From positions 10,862 through 74,861 of the forward strand of contig CAYJFK010000003.1 of the NCBI GenBank assembly GCA_964369475.1: a stretch of DNA of 64,000 nucleotides, read 5' to 3'. Numbering within the stretch: position 1 is the stretch's first letter; every line of letters begins with the position of its first letter. Below the pieces are notes generated by a model that worked only from the letters and a program-made list of their open reading frames with translations, searched no databases and was not told the DNA's origin. Shown here in pieces: positions 51,213 through 59,722 of this stretch. The DNA comes from CAYJFK01 sp964369475. GTDB lineage: Bacteria > Bacillota > Clostridia > Oscillospirales > Feifaniaceae. The translations under genes were made by a program, and so were the position numbers.

Positions 51213-53195
51213 CTACATTCTTGTTTCGGCGACCTGCCTTCTTGCAACTTCCACAAGCCTGTCGTAGACCTCCTCGAAGGGAGCTTTTACCTGTGCACCG
51301 GCATTTGTAAGATGACCGCCGCCGCCCATTTCTTCCATAATAAGCTGAACATTTACCCTGCCGAGCGACCTTGCCGATATTTTAACGGCATCGTCCTCCA
51401 CATACATGGCAAATGATGCCTCTACCCCATCGAGCCCAAGCATTTCGTCTGCCGCTTGTGCCGCTATTATGCTCATGTCGGGGACGAGCTCGCTCTCCCA
51501 GACCGAAACGGCTATTACTCTGTCGTACATTTTGGCGGCATTTATAAGCATATTTCTCGAACGATAGCTCTCTAAGTCTATCTGGAATAGCTTTTTAACC
51601 TCGATTGTGTCTGCTCCGAGCTTTCTTAGATAGCTCGCCGCCTCGAAGGTTCTAAAAGAGGTTTTAAAGAAAAATGTATTTGTGTCGAGCACTATGCCTG
51701 CCATTAGTGCCTCTGCCTCTCTTTTTCTAAGCATACTTCCGCCCTCGATGTACTGGGCGAGCTCGCATACAATCTCGGCCGTCGAGGAGGCGTATGGCTC
51801 GTGGTATGTCATGGCTGTGTTGTCTATTGCGCCTGCCATTCTTCTGTGGTGGTCGAGCACAACGACCTTAGATGCCGCACTGTATATCTCTCTCGATTCG
51901 ATGTATGCCGGATTGTGAGTATCGCATATAACAAGAAGTGTGCCTGATTCTATGCAGTCGAGCCCTGCTATCGGGTCGATAAATACTCCGTCGTACTCGG
52001 GGAGCATTTCGACATGCTCGACAAGCCCGATTGCAGGTGTTGCGGCACGATTTATTACTATATTTACTGGCTTTTCCCTTGCCATTGCAAGGCGAGCTAT
52101 GCCGACAGATGCGCCTACTGCATCGAAGTCTGCAAAGCGGTGACCCATTACAATGACATTTGTCGCCTCGTCGAGCAGTTCGGACAAGGAGGCCGCAAGA
52201 ACACGGGATTTAACCTTTGTTCTACGCTCGACAGCTTTCGATTTACCGCCGTAAAACTCGAAGCTTGTACCCTCTTTTACCGCCGCCTGATCGCCACCTC
52301 TGCCAAGCGCCATTTCGAGCGCTTGCCGTGCAAGGTCAAGCCCTGCCTCGAAGCTGTCCTCGCCTCTGCCTATGCCGATGGAAATTGTAGGCATAGCACC
52401 ACGAGGCCCTGGGGTTTCTCGAACGCTGTCGAGCACCGAAAATTTATCCGACACATAGCTTTGCAAAAAGCGTTCCTCAAATACAAATACATAGCGCCCT
52501 CTCTCGTAAAGCTGGATAAGCCCCTTTGTCGGCGCTGCCCATTCACGAAGAAGATTGTCGATACCGCCGAGAACTACCGCCTTTTCGCTCTCTGTTGCGT
52601 CTTGCGTTATCTCGTCTAAGTTGTCTATCGTTATAAGCGCCACAACAGGGCGTGACTCGTCGTGCTCCCGCTCCAACATGCGCATGGAGGTCATGTCTAC
52701 AAACATTAGCAGTACAAGCGGTTCTTTTTTGCTCCCTTGCTCTCTAAGAATACCCGAATATACCTTTAAACTCCTGCCACATGCCGATATGTCGACACCC
52801 TTTTCAAAATCCTCGGAGGAATACTTTTGCATGTCGAGGTTTTCTATAACGACAGATATATTTGCGCCCACATCGAATGCTTCGCCCACCATATCTTCAA
52901 AGGAGCTGTTATACCAAACGATTGCGCCGTCACTTCTTAGGGCGGCGGCAGGCATTGCACTTTCCATAAAGTTTACACTTCCCATTTCGAGCTTCATGCC
53001 GACAGCGGCAAGCTCTCTCCCTCTGCGGCGGCTCTTTGTCGTGCCTATAACGGCATAGCCGACAAGAAGGACTGCCGCCATGACGAGCTGGGCAAGGGCT
53101 TGCCTGTAATCGTATAGCGCAGTAGCGGCAAGCACTATTGCGGCGAGCAATATAAGTAGCGGTAACCTCATGCTTTTTTTCTGGCTATTTCTCAC
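51213..53195 (-). CDS. gdpP: Cyclic-di-AMP phosphodiesterase GdpP
   Basis: 660 residues from GTG at 53195, 5-6 nt after AAAGGGGGGA and 11 nt inside the upstream gene; an 18-codon extension is rejected. Order: two membrane helices (about 9-50), degenerate PAS domain (about 68-165), degenerate GGDEF domain (about 180-310, ALGRGGDQAAVKEG), DHH phosphoesterase (GHRFADFDAVGAS at 351-363, DTHNP from 425, DHH at 448-450) and DHHA1 (MGGGGHLTNAGAQV). It hydrolyses c-di-AMP and so sets osmotic and wall homeostasis. Position between yybS and rplI is standard. Confidence 0.95.
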   Translation of the reverse strand: MRNSQKKSMRLPLLILLAAIVLAATALYDYRQALAQLVMAAVLLVGYAVIGTTKSRRRGRELAAVGMKLEMGSVNFMESAMPAAALRSDGAIVWYNSSFEDMVGEAFDVGANISVVIENLDMQKYSSEDFEKGVDISACGRSLKVYSGILREQGSKKEPLVLLMFVDMTSMRMLEREHDESRPVVALITIDNLDEITQDATESEKAVVLGGIDNLLREWAAPTKGLIQLYERGRYVFVFEERFLQSYVSDKFSVLDSVRETPGPRGAMPTISIGIGRGEDSFEAGLDLARQALEMALGRGGDQAAVKEGTSFEFYGGKSKAVERRTKVKSRVLAASLSELLDEATNVIVMGHRFADFDAVGASVGIARLAMAREKPVNIVINRAATPAIGLVEHVEMLPEYDGVFIDPIAGLDCIESGTLLVICDTHNPAYIESREIYSAASKVVVLDHHRRMAGAIDNTAMTYHEPYASSTAEIVCELAQYIEGGSMLRKREAEALMAGIVLDTNTFFFKTSFRTFEAASYLRKLGADTIEVKKLFQIDLESYRSRNMLINAAKMYDRVIAVSVWESELVPDMSIIAAQAADEMLGLDGVEASFAMYVEDDAVKISARSLGRVNVQLIMEEMGGGGHLTNAGAQVKAPFEEVYDRLVEVARRQVAETRM

Positions 53196-54249
53196 CCTCG
53201 TCCCCCCTTTTAAGGCGAATGTCGGAAAACAAAATTTCGAATGCGCCAAATGTTGCTACAAAAAATATAATCGAGGCAAGCGGCATAAAGAGCAGTAGTC
53301 CTATTGTTAGGAAAAATGTTGCACTGCTACGGCTTGCCATTGTTATTCTGCCAACTCTGCCCATGCCGACGAGCGTTAGCGGCAATGTTTGAATTGCAAG
53401 CAGATTTGTCGCCATTGCGCCAAAGGCATCTGTTAAAAACCATGTGCCGACAGCCGCTGCAAAGAATAGTACAGCGCCTACTTTTGTAACGCTAAATGTC
53501 GCTGTTAGATCGTATACCCTTATTACAGTTCTGTTGTTTGCCTTCATATAGTATGTCACACACCAGTAGGAGATCAGCATTGCCGATATAATCAGAATTG
53601 CCGGGAGCACGTTTAGGACTACCGCCATGCTGCCCTCTGTTGTGTACATGGCCGAAATACTGCCGACCGTTTCGAGCTGTTCTGGCGGTAGCATTGTGGC
53701 GGCCTCTTTATAAAAGGCTGTTAGTGCCGTTATCGATTCGAATGAGACCGATTTAAATCCTGCCACCGTTAGTGGAGCTCCGTAGTTTACGATTGTAAGC
53801 GCAAGGGAGGCCGATAATACGATAAAGTTTACAAGGCTCGCAATAGATACGACCTCTTTATACGGTGCTTTTTTGCCCATCGTAAGACACAAGATAACCG
53901 ATGGGAGCAGACAAAAGGCAACACCTATTGCCACCCCTTGACCGTATGAAACAAAGTTAAAGGCTACAAGCCCGGCAAAGCCCATTATGGTTATAACGGC
54001 ACTTCCCGAATGACCTGCAAATATCGAAAAGGACATGCAGAGCATCATGACCGACAGCAGTATTATAACTATGTTGTATGAAGCGAGCATTAGCGTTGCC
54101 CCTGATGCCGAAAGCGACATCATCATGTTTACTACCGACAGCATTACAGTGTCGAGCATTATGACTCCTTCGGCTATTATGCAGGCTACAAAAGCTATTG
54201 CAAGCGCCGCACTCATCTTGATTGTGCGTTGCTTTTTTGTTAAAATCAA
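53185..54249 (-). CDS. yybS: DUF2232 (YybS-like) membrane protein
   Basis: 354 residues from TTG at 54249 (AGAGAGGA about 12 nt upstream). Eight or so hydrophobic segments and a charged tail ending in KRGDEGEK. Length, topology and the order yybS-gdpP-rplI-dnaB identify it as the DUF2232/YybS family of unknown function, possibly related to energy-coupling transporter S components. First gene of the seven-gene operon. Confidence 0.82.
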   Translation of the reverse strand: MILTKKQRTIKMSAALAIAFVACIIAEGVIMLDTVMLSVVNMMMSLSASGATLMLASYNIVIILLSVMMLCMSFSIFAGHSGSAVITIMGFAGLVAFNFVSYGQGVAIGVAFCLLPSVILCLTMGKKAPYKEVVSIASLVNFIVLSASLALTIVNYGAPLTVAGFKSVSFESITALTAFYKEAATMLPPEQLETVGSISAMYTTEGSMAVVLNVLPAILIISAMLISYWCVTYYMKANNRTVIRVYDLTATFSVTKVGAVLFFAAAVGTWFLTDAFGAMATNLLAIQTLPLTLVGMGRVGRITMASRSSATFFLTIGLLLFMPLASIIFFVATFGAFEILFSDIRLKRGDEGEK

Positions 54250-54371
54250 AATTAAAATTCCTCTCTAAAAAACAATATAGACCTGTTGCAGTCTATTATT
54301 ATAACATATTAATGACAAATTTGCACTGTTTTTTTTGTAAATTTTCAAAATGCTTTTCCGCAGTACACACG

Positions 54372-54406
54372 GGCAAAAAACAAGCCATCGAGGCTTGTTT
54401 TTTGCC
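54372..54406. terminator. Perfect 15-bp hairpin in a divergent promoter region
   Basis: GGCAAAAAACAAGCC (54372-54386) and its complement (54392-54406) with a 5-nt loop, A/T tracts on both sides. It looks like a bidirectional terminator yet lies between divergent genes, where no transcript ends. It may block read-through or be a remnant. The rest of 54250-54527 contains only promoter sequence. Confidence 0.7.
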
Positions 54407-54475
54407 TTTGTTTGCGAACAAGGGTGGGTGGTACACTTTTGCTTGGATCAAATTTAAAAAAATTTCCATATACAG

Positions 54476-54505
54476 GTGACAACATACCCCTTTATGGGCT
54501 ATAAT
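54476..54505 (+). promoter_or_regulatory. Promoter of the hydrolase-murF-ddl run
   Basis: -35 GTGACA (54476-54481), 18-nt spacer and -10 TATAAT (54500-54505); transcription would start near 54512, just before GGGGTGA and the TTG start. Confidence 0.7.
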
Positions 54506-54527
54506 ACACTAATGGGGTGATTTATTT

Positions 54528-55268
54528 TTGGTTTACAACATAATGGGCGCAACTATACATGCTACCACACAGGGCGAGGGGCGACACGTGATAATACTTC
54601 ACGGTTGGGGGACTTCTCGTGCTGTTATGAAGCCTATATCAGACTTTTTTAAAGAAAACTACAAGGTTACATCGATAGACTTTCCGGGATTTGGTTCATC
54701 TCCTCCCCCTCCAAGTGCGTGGGGGGTTGCTGAGTATGCCAAGATGTTAAAGGAGCTCATTTTGCAGCTTGGGGCGCAAAGGCCGATACTGCTCGGTCAT
54801 TCCTTTGGCGGACGTGTAATAATATATGGTGTGGCAGAACTTGGGATCGAGGCATCTAATCTTATTCTTGTTGACGCAGCAGGAATAAAGGAGGCGCCTA
54901 AAAAGAGTGGCGGCGCATTTGCGACGGCAAAAAAGATCGCAAAGGTTTTGCCAAAACCCTTTAGAGAAAAGGTGCTCGAGAGCGCTCGTGAGAAGTATGG
55001 CTCTGCCGACTATCTTGCCGCACAGGGCGTTATGCGTGAAGTGCTCGTTAAGACGGTAACGCACGACCTTACCCCGATGCTAAAGGAGATCGCCGTGCCC
55101 TCTTTACTTATATGGGGCTCGGAGGATACCGCAACGCCGCTGTCACAGGGGGAGAAAATGGCCGAGCTTTTGCAAGATGCGTCACTGCATGTTATAAAAG
55201 GTGCAGGTCACTACTCGTTTTTAGACAATCCCACAGAGTTTTACGCTATATTAAAGGAGAATTTTTAA
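54528..55268 (+). CDS. Alpha/beta-hydrolase fold protein
   Basis: 246 residues from TTG at 54528 (GGGGTGA at 9 nt; an ATG five codons later is an alternative). The catalytic triad is visible: nucleophile Ser in LLGHSFGGRV, Asp in WGSEDTATP and His in GAGHYSFLDNP; the oxyanion region is HGWGTS. Substrate unknown. It overlaps the murF start by one base (TAATG), so it may have a role connected with cell-wall precursors, but similar hydrolases are also found as passengers. Confidence 0.87.
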   Translation: MVYNIMGATIHATTQGEGRHVIILHGWGTSRAVMKPISDFFKENYKVTSIDFPGFGSSPPPPSAWGVAEYAKMLKELILQLGAQRPILLGHSFGGRVIIYGVAELGIEASNLILVDAAGIKEAPKKSGGAFATAKKIAKVLPKPFREKVLESAREKYGSADYLAAQGVMREVLVKTVTHDLTPMLKEIAVPSLLIWGSEDTATPLSQGEKMAELLQDASLHVIKGAGHYSFLDNPTEFYAILKENF

Positions 55269-56800
55269 TGCTTGAATATGTGTTCTCCATGATAAGCATA
55301 CTTTTTTGGAATGCCGCCCTGTCTCGGCGATATTTTCATATGTATCAGCTTAACTCCTATTTCCCCGAGCGTTATGCAAGGTGGCTTAAAGCCAACTCTC
55401 AAAAGGGGAAGTATGCTATATGCCTTGTTTTGGGAGTAATTACAGCCTTGGGGTTCGGGCTTTATGTATCGCCTTTATTGCTCGGCTTTGGCCTGCTCGA
55501 GGTCTTTAAAAAGAGGGAAGAAAAAAAGCCCTTTGTTGTAACGGCACGTGTTAAACGTCAGTTTATGGCGGCGACGGTGCTAATGCTCGGCATTTTTTCA
55601 GCAGGCTTTATCTTGCCCGAGAATTACCGCCACATTTACACAGCGATCATAGCCCTTGTGCCCTTTATGGTCTTTTTGCCGACAATATCGGGCAAGATGA
55701 CCGTCAAGATCGAAAAGCGCATAGCGGACGGCTTTGTTACGGCGGCAAGGGATAGGCTAAAGGGGCAAAATTTAACTGTCGTCGGGGTGACGGGCAGTTA
55801 TGGCAAGACCTCTGTTAAGCATATAATTACAGAGATCCTCAGCGAAAAGTACAACACACTAATGACACAGGGTAGCTACAACACAACAATGGGTGTCGTG
55901 CGCACGATAAACGAGAACATGACCCCATATAACGAGGTCTTTGTCTGCGAGATGGGGGCACGGCACATTGGCGATATTGCCGAGATATGCGAGATAGTAG
56001 GGCCGAAATACGGTGTTATAACATCGGTCGGCATTGCTCATCTTGAGACATTCGGCTCGACCGACAATATAAAAAAGGCAAAGTTCGAGCTTGTCGACAG
56101 CCTTCCCGAAGATGGGCTTGCTTTTTTGAATTTCGACAGTCAGGCAGTTCGTGAGTCCGGATACTCTCGCCCTTATAGGAGCTACGGCATATCCGAGGGG
56201 TGCGATTATAGGGCGGTCGATATGGTGTACAGCCAAAAGGGGGTCGGCTTTGCCGTTATAACGCCGAGTGGCGAGCGTGTGGAGTTTACCTCTAAACTAC
56301 TTGGGCGGCACAGTGTTGCCAATATAACCGGCGGTGTTGCTGTCGCTATTGAAATGGGTGTGCCGATAAAACAGATACAGGCAGCCGTTAAGCGCATTAA
56401 GCCGATAGAGCACCGCCTTGAGCTAAAAGCCGGCATAGGCGGCCGAATTTACATCGACGATGCCTACAACTCCAACCCCGAAGGGGCGGCAGAGGCGGCA
56501 TTTGTGCTCTCCTCCTTTGAGGGAATCGAGAGAATTCTCGTAACCCCCGGCATGGTCGAGCTTGGCGACAAGCAAGATGCGGCAAACAGAGAGTTTGGCA
56601 AGATAGCGGCAAACTGTTGCGACAAGGCAATTCTCGTCGGCAAGGGCGGCAAGGCAATAGCCGAGGGCTTTGAGCTCGCAGGGCAGACTGCCAAGGTAAC
56701 GAGGGTCGACAACCTAAAGGAAGCACTTGCACTTTTACCCGAGGGAGAATGTGTTGTACTACTTGAAAACGACTTGACCGATGACTACGAGGTTAAGTAA
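55268..56800 (+). CDS. murF: MurF-type ligase with N-terminal membrane domain
   Basis: 510 residues from ATG at 55268. The first 145 residues carry four hydrophobic helices (about 5-22, 49-80, 99-117, 122-141) not found in ordinary MurF. The rest is a Mur ligase: ATP loop GVTGSYGKTS (173-182), SYNTTMGV, EMGARHIGDIAEI, TSVGIAHLETFGS, GRHSVANITGG and DAYNSNP (398-404), the last close to the MurF motif. MurF adds D-Ala-D-Ala to UDP-MurNAc-tripeptide. Synteny with ddl, which makes D-Ala-D-Ala, supports it, and murF is absent from the dcw cluster. The stop at 56800 lies inside a 55-mer duplicated across the assembly gap. Confidence 0.88.
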   Translation: MLEYVFSMISILFWNAALSRRYFHMYQLNSYFPERYARWLKANSQKGKYAICLVLGVITALGFGLYVSPLLLGFGLLEVFKKREEKKPFVVTARVKRQFMAATVLMLGIFSAGFILPENYRHIYTAIIALVPFMVFLPTISGKMTVKIEKRIADGFVTAARDRLKGQNLTVVGVTGSYGKTSVKHIITEILSEKYNTLMTQGSYNTTMGVVRTINENMTPYNEVFVCEMGARHIGDIAEICEIVGPKYGVITSVGIAHLETFGSTDNIKKAKFELVDSLPEDGLAFLNFDSQAVRESGYSRPYRSYGISEGCDYRAVDMVYSQKGVGFAVITPSGERVEFTSKLLGRHSVANITGGVAVAIEMGVPIKQIQAAVKRIKPIEHRLELKAGIGGRIYIDDAYNSNPEGAAEAAFVLSSFEGIERILVTPGMVELGDKQDAANREFGKIAANCCDKAILVGKGGKAIAEGFELAGQTAKVTRVDNLKEALALLPEGECVVLLENDLTDDYEVK

Positions 56801-56998
56801 GAACTAAGAGGTAAGAACTAAGAACTATGGTGGAAAAATCTTGNNNNNNNNNNNNNNNNNNNNNNNNNNNNNNNNNNNNNNNNNNNNNNNNNNNNNNNNN
56901 NNNNNNNNNNNNNNNNNNNNNNNNNNNNNNNNNNNNNNNNNNNGAGGTTAAGTAAGAACTAAGAGGTAAGAACTAAGAACTATGGTGGAAAAATCTTG
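56789..56998. other. Assembly gap of 100 N flanked by identical 55-mers
   Basis: Bases 56844-56943 are N. The 55 bases before it (56789-56843) and after it (56944-56998) are identical, beginning GAGGTTAAGTAAGAACTAAG. A fixed 100-N spacer with a k-mer-sized overlap is the mark of scaffolded contig ends that share one assembly-graph k-mer. The true distance may be zero, or longer sequence may be missing. Confidence 0.95.
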
Positions 56999-57160
56999 CG
57001 ATTTTTCTATTGATGGATAAAAAATGCGTTGCATTTTTTAAGTTTTGTTTGTGCTTATCACACTTTAAAAATCGGAGATTTTTTATTCTTTTAATCAAAA
57101 AATGCTATGCATTTTTTTACGTTAACTATTCACTATTCACTTTTCACTATTCACTAAAAC
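56988..57160. repeat. A/T-rich array of alternating short hairpins with ATTCACT repeats
   Basis: Two stem types alternate: GAAAAATC/GATTTTTC (56988-57007), AAAAAATGC/GCATTTTTT (57019-57039), AAAAATC/GATTTTT (57067-57083) and AAAAAATGC/GCATTTTTT (57097-57117), each with a 3-4 nt loop. It is bordered on the left by AAGAACTAAGAACT repeats and on the right by ACTATTCACT repeats (about 57126-57157). It fills the gap before ddl. Confidence 0.8.
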
Positions 57161-57173
57161 TGGGGGGTTTTTT

Positions 57174-58358
57174 ATGAAACTATCAATCGGCGTATTCTTT
57201 GGAGGTCGCTCTGTTGAGCATGAAGTTTCGGTTATATCGGCAATTCAGGCTATGGAGTCTATGGACAGCTCTAAGTACGATATATATCCCTTTTATATAA
57301 CAAAAGAAGGGGTTATGTATACAGGGGGGAATTTATCCCATATCGAGGGGTATAAGGACATTCCGAAACTGCTATCGGGGGCCACAAAGGTATACCTTGG
57401 GCGCAAGAGTGCAAACGAGGTATATGCGATAAGGGCGACGCCAAAGCTCTTTTCTTCGCCCGAGCTCTTTAAAATAGATATGGCATTTCCTATAATGCAC
57501 GGCGAGGGTACAGAGGACGGGTCTATACAAGGGCTCTTTGAGTCGCTCTGCTTGCCATATGTAGGCAGTGATGTCACCGCCTCTGCCATTGGCATGGATA
57601 AGGTGCGCCAAAAGGATGTTTTGGCGGCGGCAGGGCTTCCTGTGCTCCCTTGTTACAGCTTTTATCTTAATGAATATATCGACGACGGCGACAAGATAAT
57701 GGATAATATAGAGGCAAAGTTTGCCTACCCTGTAATAGTAAAACCGGCAGGGCTCGGCTCCTCTGTCGGCATAAAGGTCGCAAGAGACAGGAGCGAGCTC
57801 GAGACGGCAATCGACTATGCAAGCGAATTTACCGTGCGCATACTTGTAGAGCGTGCCATTACAGATTTGAGGGAGATAAACTGCGCTGTCGCCGGCGACT
57901 ACGAGGATGCTACCCCTTCGGTCTGCGAAGAACCTGTAATGGCGGGCGAGATACTGTCGTACAGCGACAAGTACCTGTCGGGATCTAAGTCAAAGGGGCA
58001 GGCATCGAGCGGTATGGCATCGGCGACAAGGCAGATTCCCGCTAATATTTCGGAAGAAAAGACGGCCGAGATACAAAATCTTGCAGTATCTGCCTTTAAA
58101 GCGCTCGGCTTTTCGGGCGTATCGAGAATAGATTTTTTAATGGAGGGCGAGACAGTTTATGTAAACGAGCCCAACACAATCCCCGGTAGCCTTGCCTTTT
58201 ATCTTTTCGAGGCGAGCGGCATGCCGTACAGGTATTTGCTCGACAAGATGATAGAGGTCTCGCTTAAAAAAATGCGCAGGTCGGCAACCCTTAGAAAGAG
58301 CTTTGAGACAAATATTTTCGAGCTAAAGGCAAGCGGAAAATCGGGCGTTAAGAAGTAA
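57174..58358 (+). CDS. ddl: D-alanine--D-alanine ligase
   Basis: 394 residues, slightly long for Ddl. An ATP-grasp enzyme that makes the D-Ala-D-Ala used by MurF. Visible: FFGGRSVEHEVSVISA (8-23), PIMHGEGTEDGSIQGLFE (about 108-125), YVGSDVTASAIGMDK, VKPAGLGSSVGIKVA and the metal-binding end VNEPNTIPGSLAFYLFEASG. ATG follows a GGGGGG ribosome binding site at 57163-57168. Confidence 0.95.
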   Translation: MKLSIGVFFGGRSVEHEVSVISAIQAMESMDSSKYDIYPFYITKEGVMYTGGNLSHIEGYKDIPKLLSGATKVYLGRKSANEVYAIRATPKLFSSPELFKIDMAFPIMHGEGTEDGSIQGLFESLCLPYVGSDVTASAIGMDKVRQKDVLAAAGLPVLPCYSFYLNEYIDDGDKIMDNIEAKFAYPVIVKPAGLGSSVGIKVARDRSELETAIDYASEFTVRILVERAITDLREINCAVAGDYEDATPSVCEEPVMAGEILSYSDKYLSGSKSKGQASSGMASATRQIPANISEEKTAEIQNLAVSAFKALGFSGVSRIDFLMEGETVYVNEPNTIPGSLAFYLFEASGMPYRYLLDKMIEVSLKKMRRSATLRKSFETNIFELKASGKSGVKK

Positions 58359-58399
58359 GACAGCCGTAGAGCTTAATTATATAAACGGAGGGGCAAAAA

Positions 58400-59563
58400 A
58401 TGGACTTTAAAAAAATTGCAGCAGCTTACCAAGACTATGCAGTGGAAATGCGCAGAGATTTTCACATGCACCCCGAGATTTCGGGCGAGGAGGTTCGCAC
58501 GAGCGGACGTATTGTTGAAGAACTTACAAAGATGGGCATTCCTTGCGAGAGAGTAAACGAGCTTAATGTTGTAGGCCTTATCGACACGGGCAGACCGGGC
58601 AAGACGATAGCAATTCGTGGCGACATAGACGCACTTCCAATGCAAGAGGAGATAGACCTTCCCTTTAAGTCGACTATCGACGGCAAAATGCACTCTTGCG
58701 GTCATGATGCTCACGGTGGCATTTTGCTTGCAACGGCAAAGGCTATAAAAGAGAATATCGACGAGTTTTCGGGCAAAATTTATGTCTGTTTCCAGTATGG
58801 CGAAGAAATAGGTGTTGGTGCACTCGAGATAGTAGAATACCTAAAGCAAAAGGGCGGTGTCGATCATGTTTTTGCAACCCATGTAACACCTCTCGTTCCG
58901 ACAGGCACTATCATGATGCGTGATGGTGGCATGTTTGCAGGCGCTGCTATGTGGGAGATAGTCGTTACAGGCAAGGGCGGCCACGGTGCGCAGCCTCACC
59001 TCGTTTGCGATCCAATAAAGCCCCTTTGCGACATCATTCCGAGAATATCGGCACTTCCCGTTAACAAGATAAACCTATTTGACCAAATAGTTGTAAGCCC
59101 TTGCACATTCAACTCGGGCACAGCTGCCAACATTATCCCCGAAACGGCCACTGCATCTGGCACAATTCGCTACTTCACCTTCGAGGGCTTTGAGCTCGTT
59201 AAAGAGCTTATAGCTAAGGTTGTCGAAAATGTCGCCGCATCGTACGGCGCCAAGGGCGAGTTTATGTTAACAGATCAAGCAGGCGGCACTCCTCCCGTTA
59301 TAAACAGCGCATCGGCAAATGCCATAGGTCGTGAGGCCGCTGTCGAGGCAGGTATTCAGATAATAAACAGCGATCCTATTATGGGTAGCGACAACTATTC
59401 TTGCTTTGTAAGAGAGTTCGACGGCTTTTACTGTATGCTCGGACTTGGCAAAAAAGATGCTCTTGTGTCGCACCACAATCCAAAATTCTTTATCGAAGAA
59501 GAAGGCTTTGCAGGGGGCATAGAATTCTTCCTTCGTTGTGCGGATAAGTTCTTAAAGGCATAG
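58400..59563 (+). CDS. M20-family amidohydrolase/peptidase
   Basis: 387 residues. A zinc amidohydrolase of the M20D type (hippurate, IAA-amino-acid or N-acyl-amino-acid hydrolases): RRDFHMHPEISGEE (18-31), the metal site HSCGHDAHGG (98-107), QYGEEIGVGA with the catalytic Glu pair, ATHVTPLVPTG, and GGHGAQPH in the lid domain. The exact substrate cannot be told. SD GGAGGGG at 7 nt. It lies 41 nt after ddl. Confidence 0.88.
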   Translation: MDFKKIAAAYQDYAVEMRRDFHMHPEISGEEVRTSGRIVEELTKMGIPCERVNELNVVGLIDTGRPGKTIAIRGDIDALPMQEEIDLPFKSTIDGKMHSCGHDAHGGILLATAKAIKENIDEFSGKIYVCFQYGEEIGVGALEIVEYLKQKGGVDHVFATHVTPLVPTGTIMMRDGGMFAGAAMWEIVVTGKGGHGAQPHLVCDPIKPLCDIIPRISALPVNKINLFDQIVVSPCTFNSGTAANIIPETATASGTIRYFTFEGFELVKELIAKVVENVAASYGAKGEFMLTDQAGGTPPVINSASANAIGREAAVEAGIQIINSDPIMGSDNYSCFVREFDGFYCMLGLGKKDALVSHHNPKFFIEEEGFAGGIEFFLRCADKFLKA

Positions 59564-59602
59564 AGCAAAGATAATAAAGTCGACAGATCGGCCGACTTTA
59601 AC

Positions 59603-59634
59603 AGAGCGACAAAGGCTAATTACCTTGTCGCTCT
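59603..59634 (+). terminator. Terminator of the M20 gene
   Basis: AGAGCGACAA (59603-59612) pairs with TTGTCGCTCT (59625-59634), with an inner GG/CC and a bulged A, followed by TGTTGTTTG. A smaller AAAGTCG/CGACTTT stem precedes it at about 59577-59600. Confidence 0.75.
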
Positions 59635-59662
59635 TGTTGTTTGCCTACATTATAAATAAATA

Positions 59663-59691
59663 TTGCGTTTTATTCCGATTTAATGTAAAAT
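59663..59691 (+). promoter_or_regulatory. Promoter of the nitrilase-amidohydrolase pair
   Basis: -35 TTGCGT (59663-59668), 17-nt spacer and -10 TAAAAT (59686-59691). Confidence 0.65.
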
Positions 59692-59722
59692 ATATGCATT
59701 AAGTATTCAGGAGGATTTGCCC

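Noticed and set aside
52014..52619. 201-codon plus-strand open frame
   Set aside because: It is wholly antisense to gdpP and has no family signature.
57121..57160. CRISPR-like short repeats (ACTATTCACT)
   Set aside because: Units are 7-10 nt with no spacers and no cas genes anywhere in the window.
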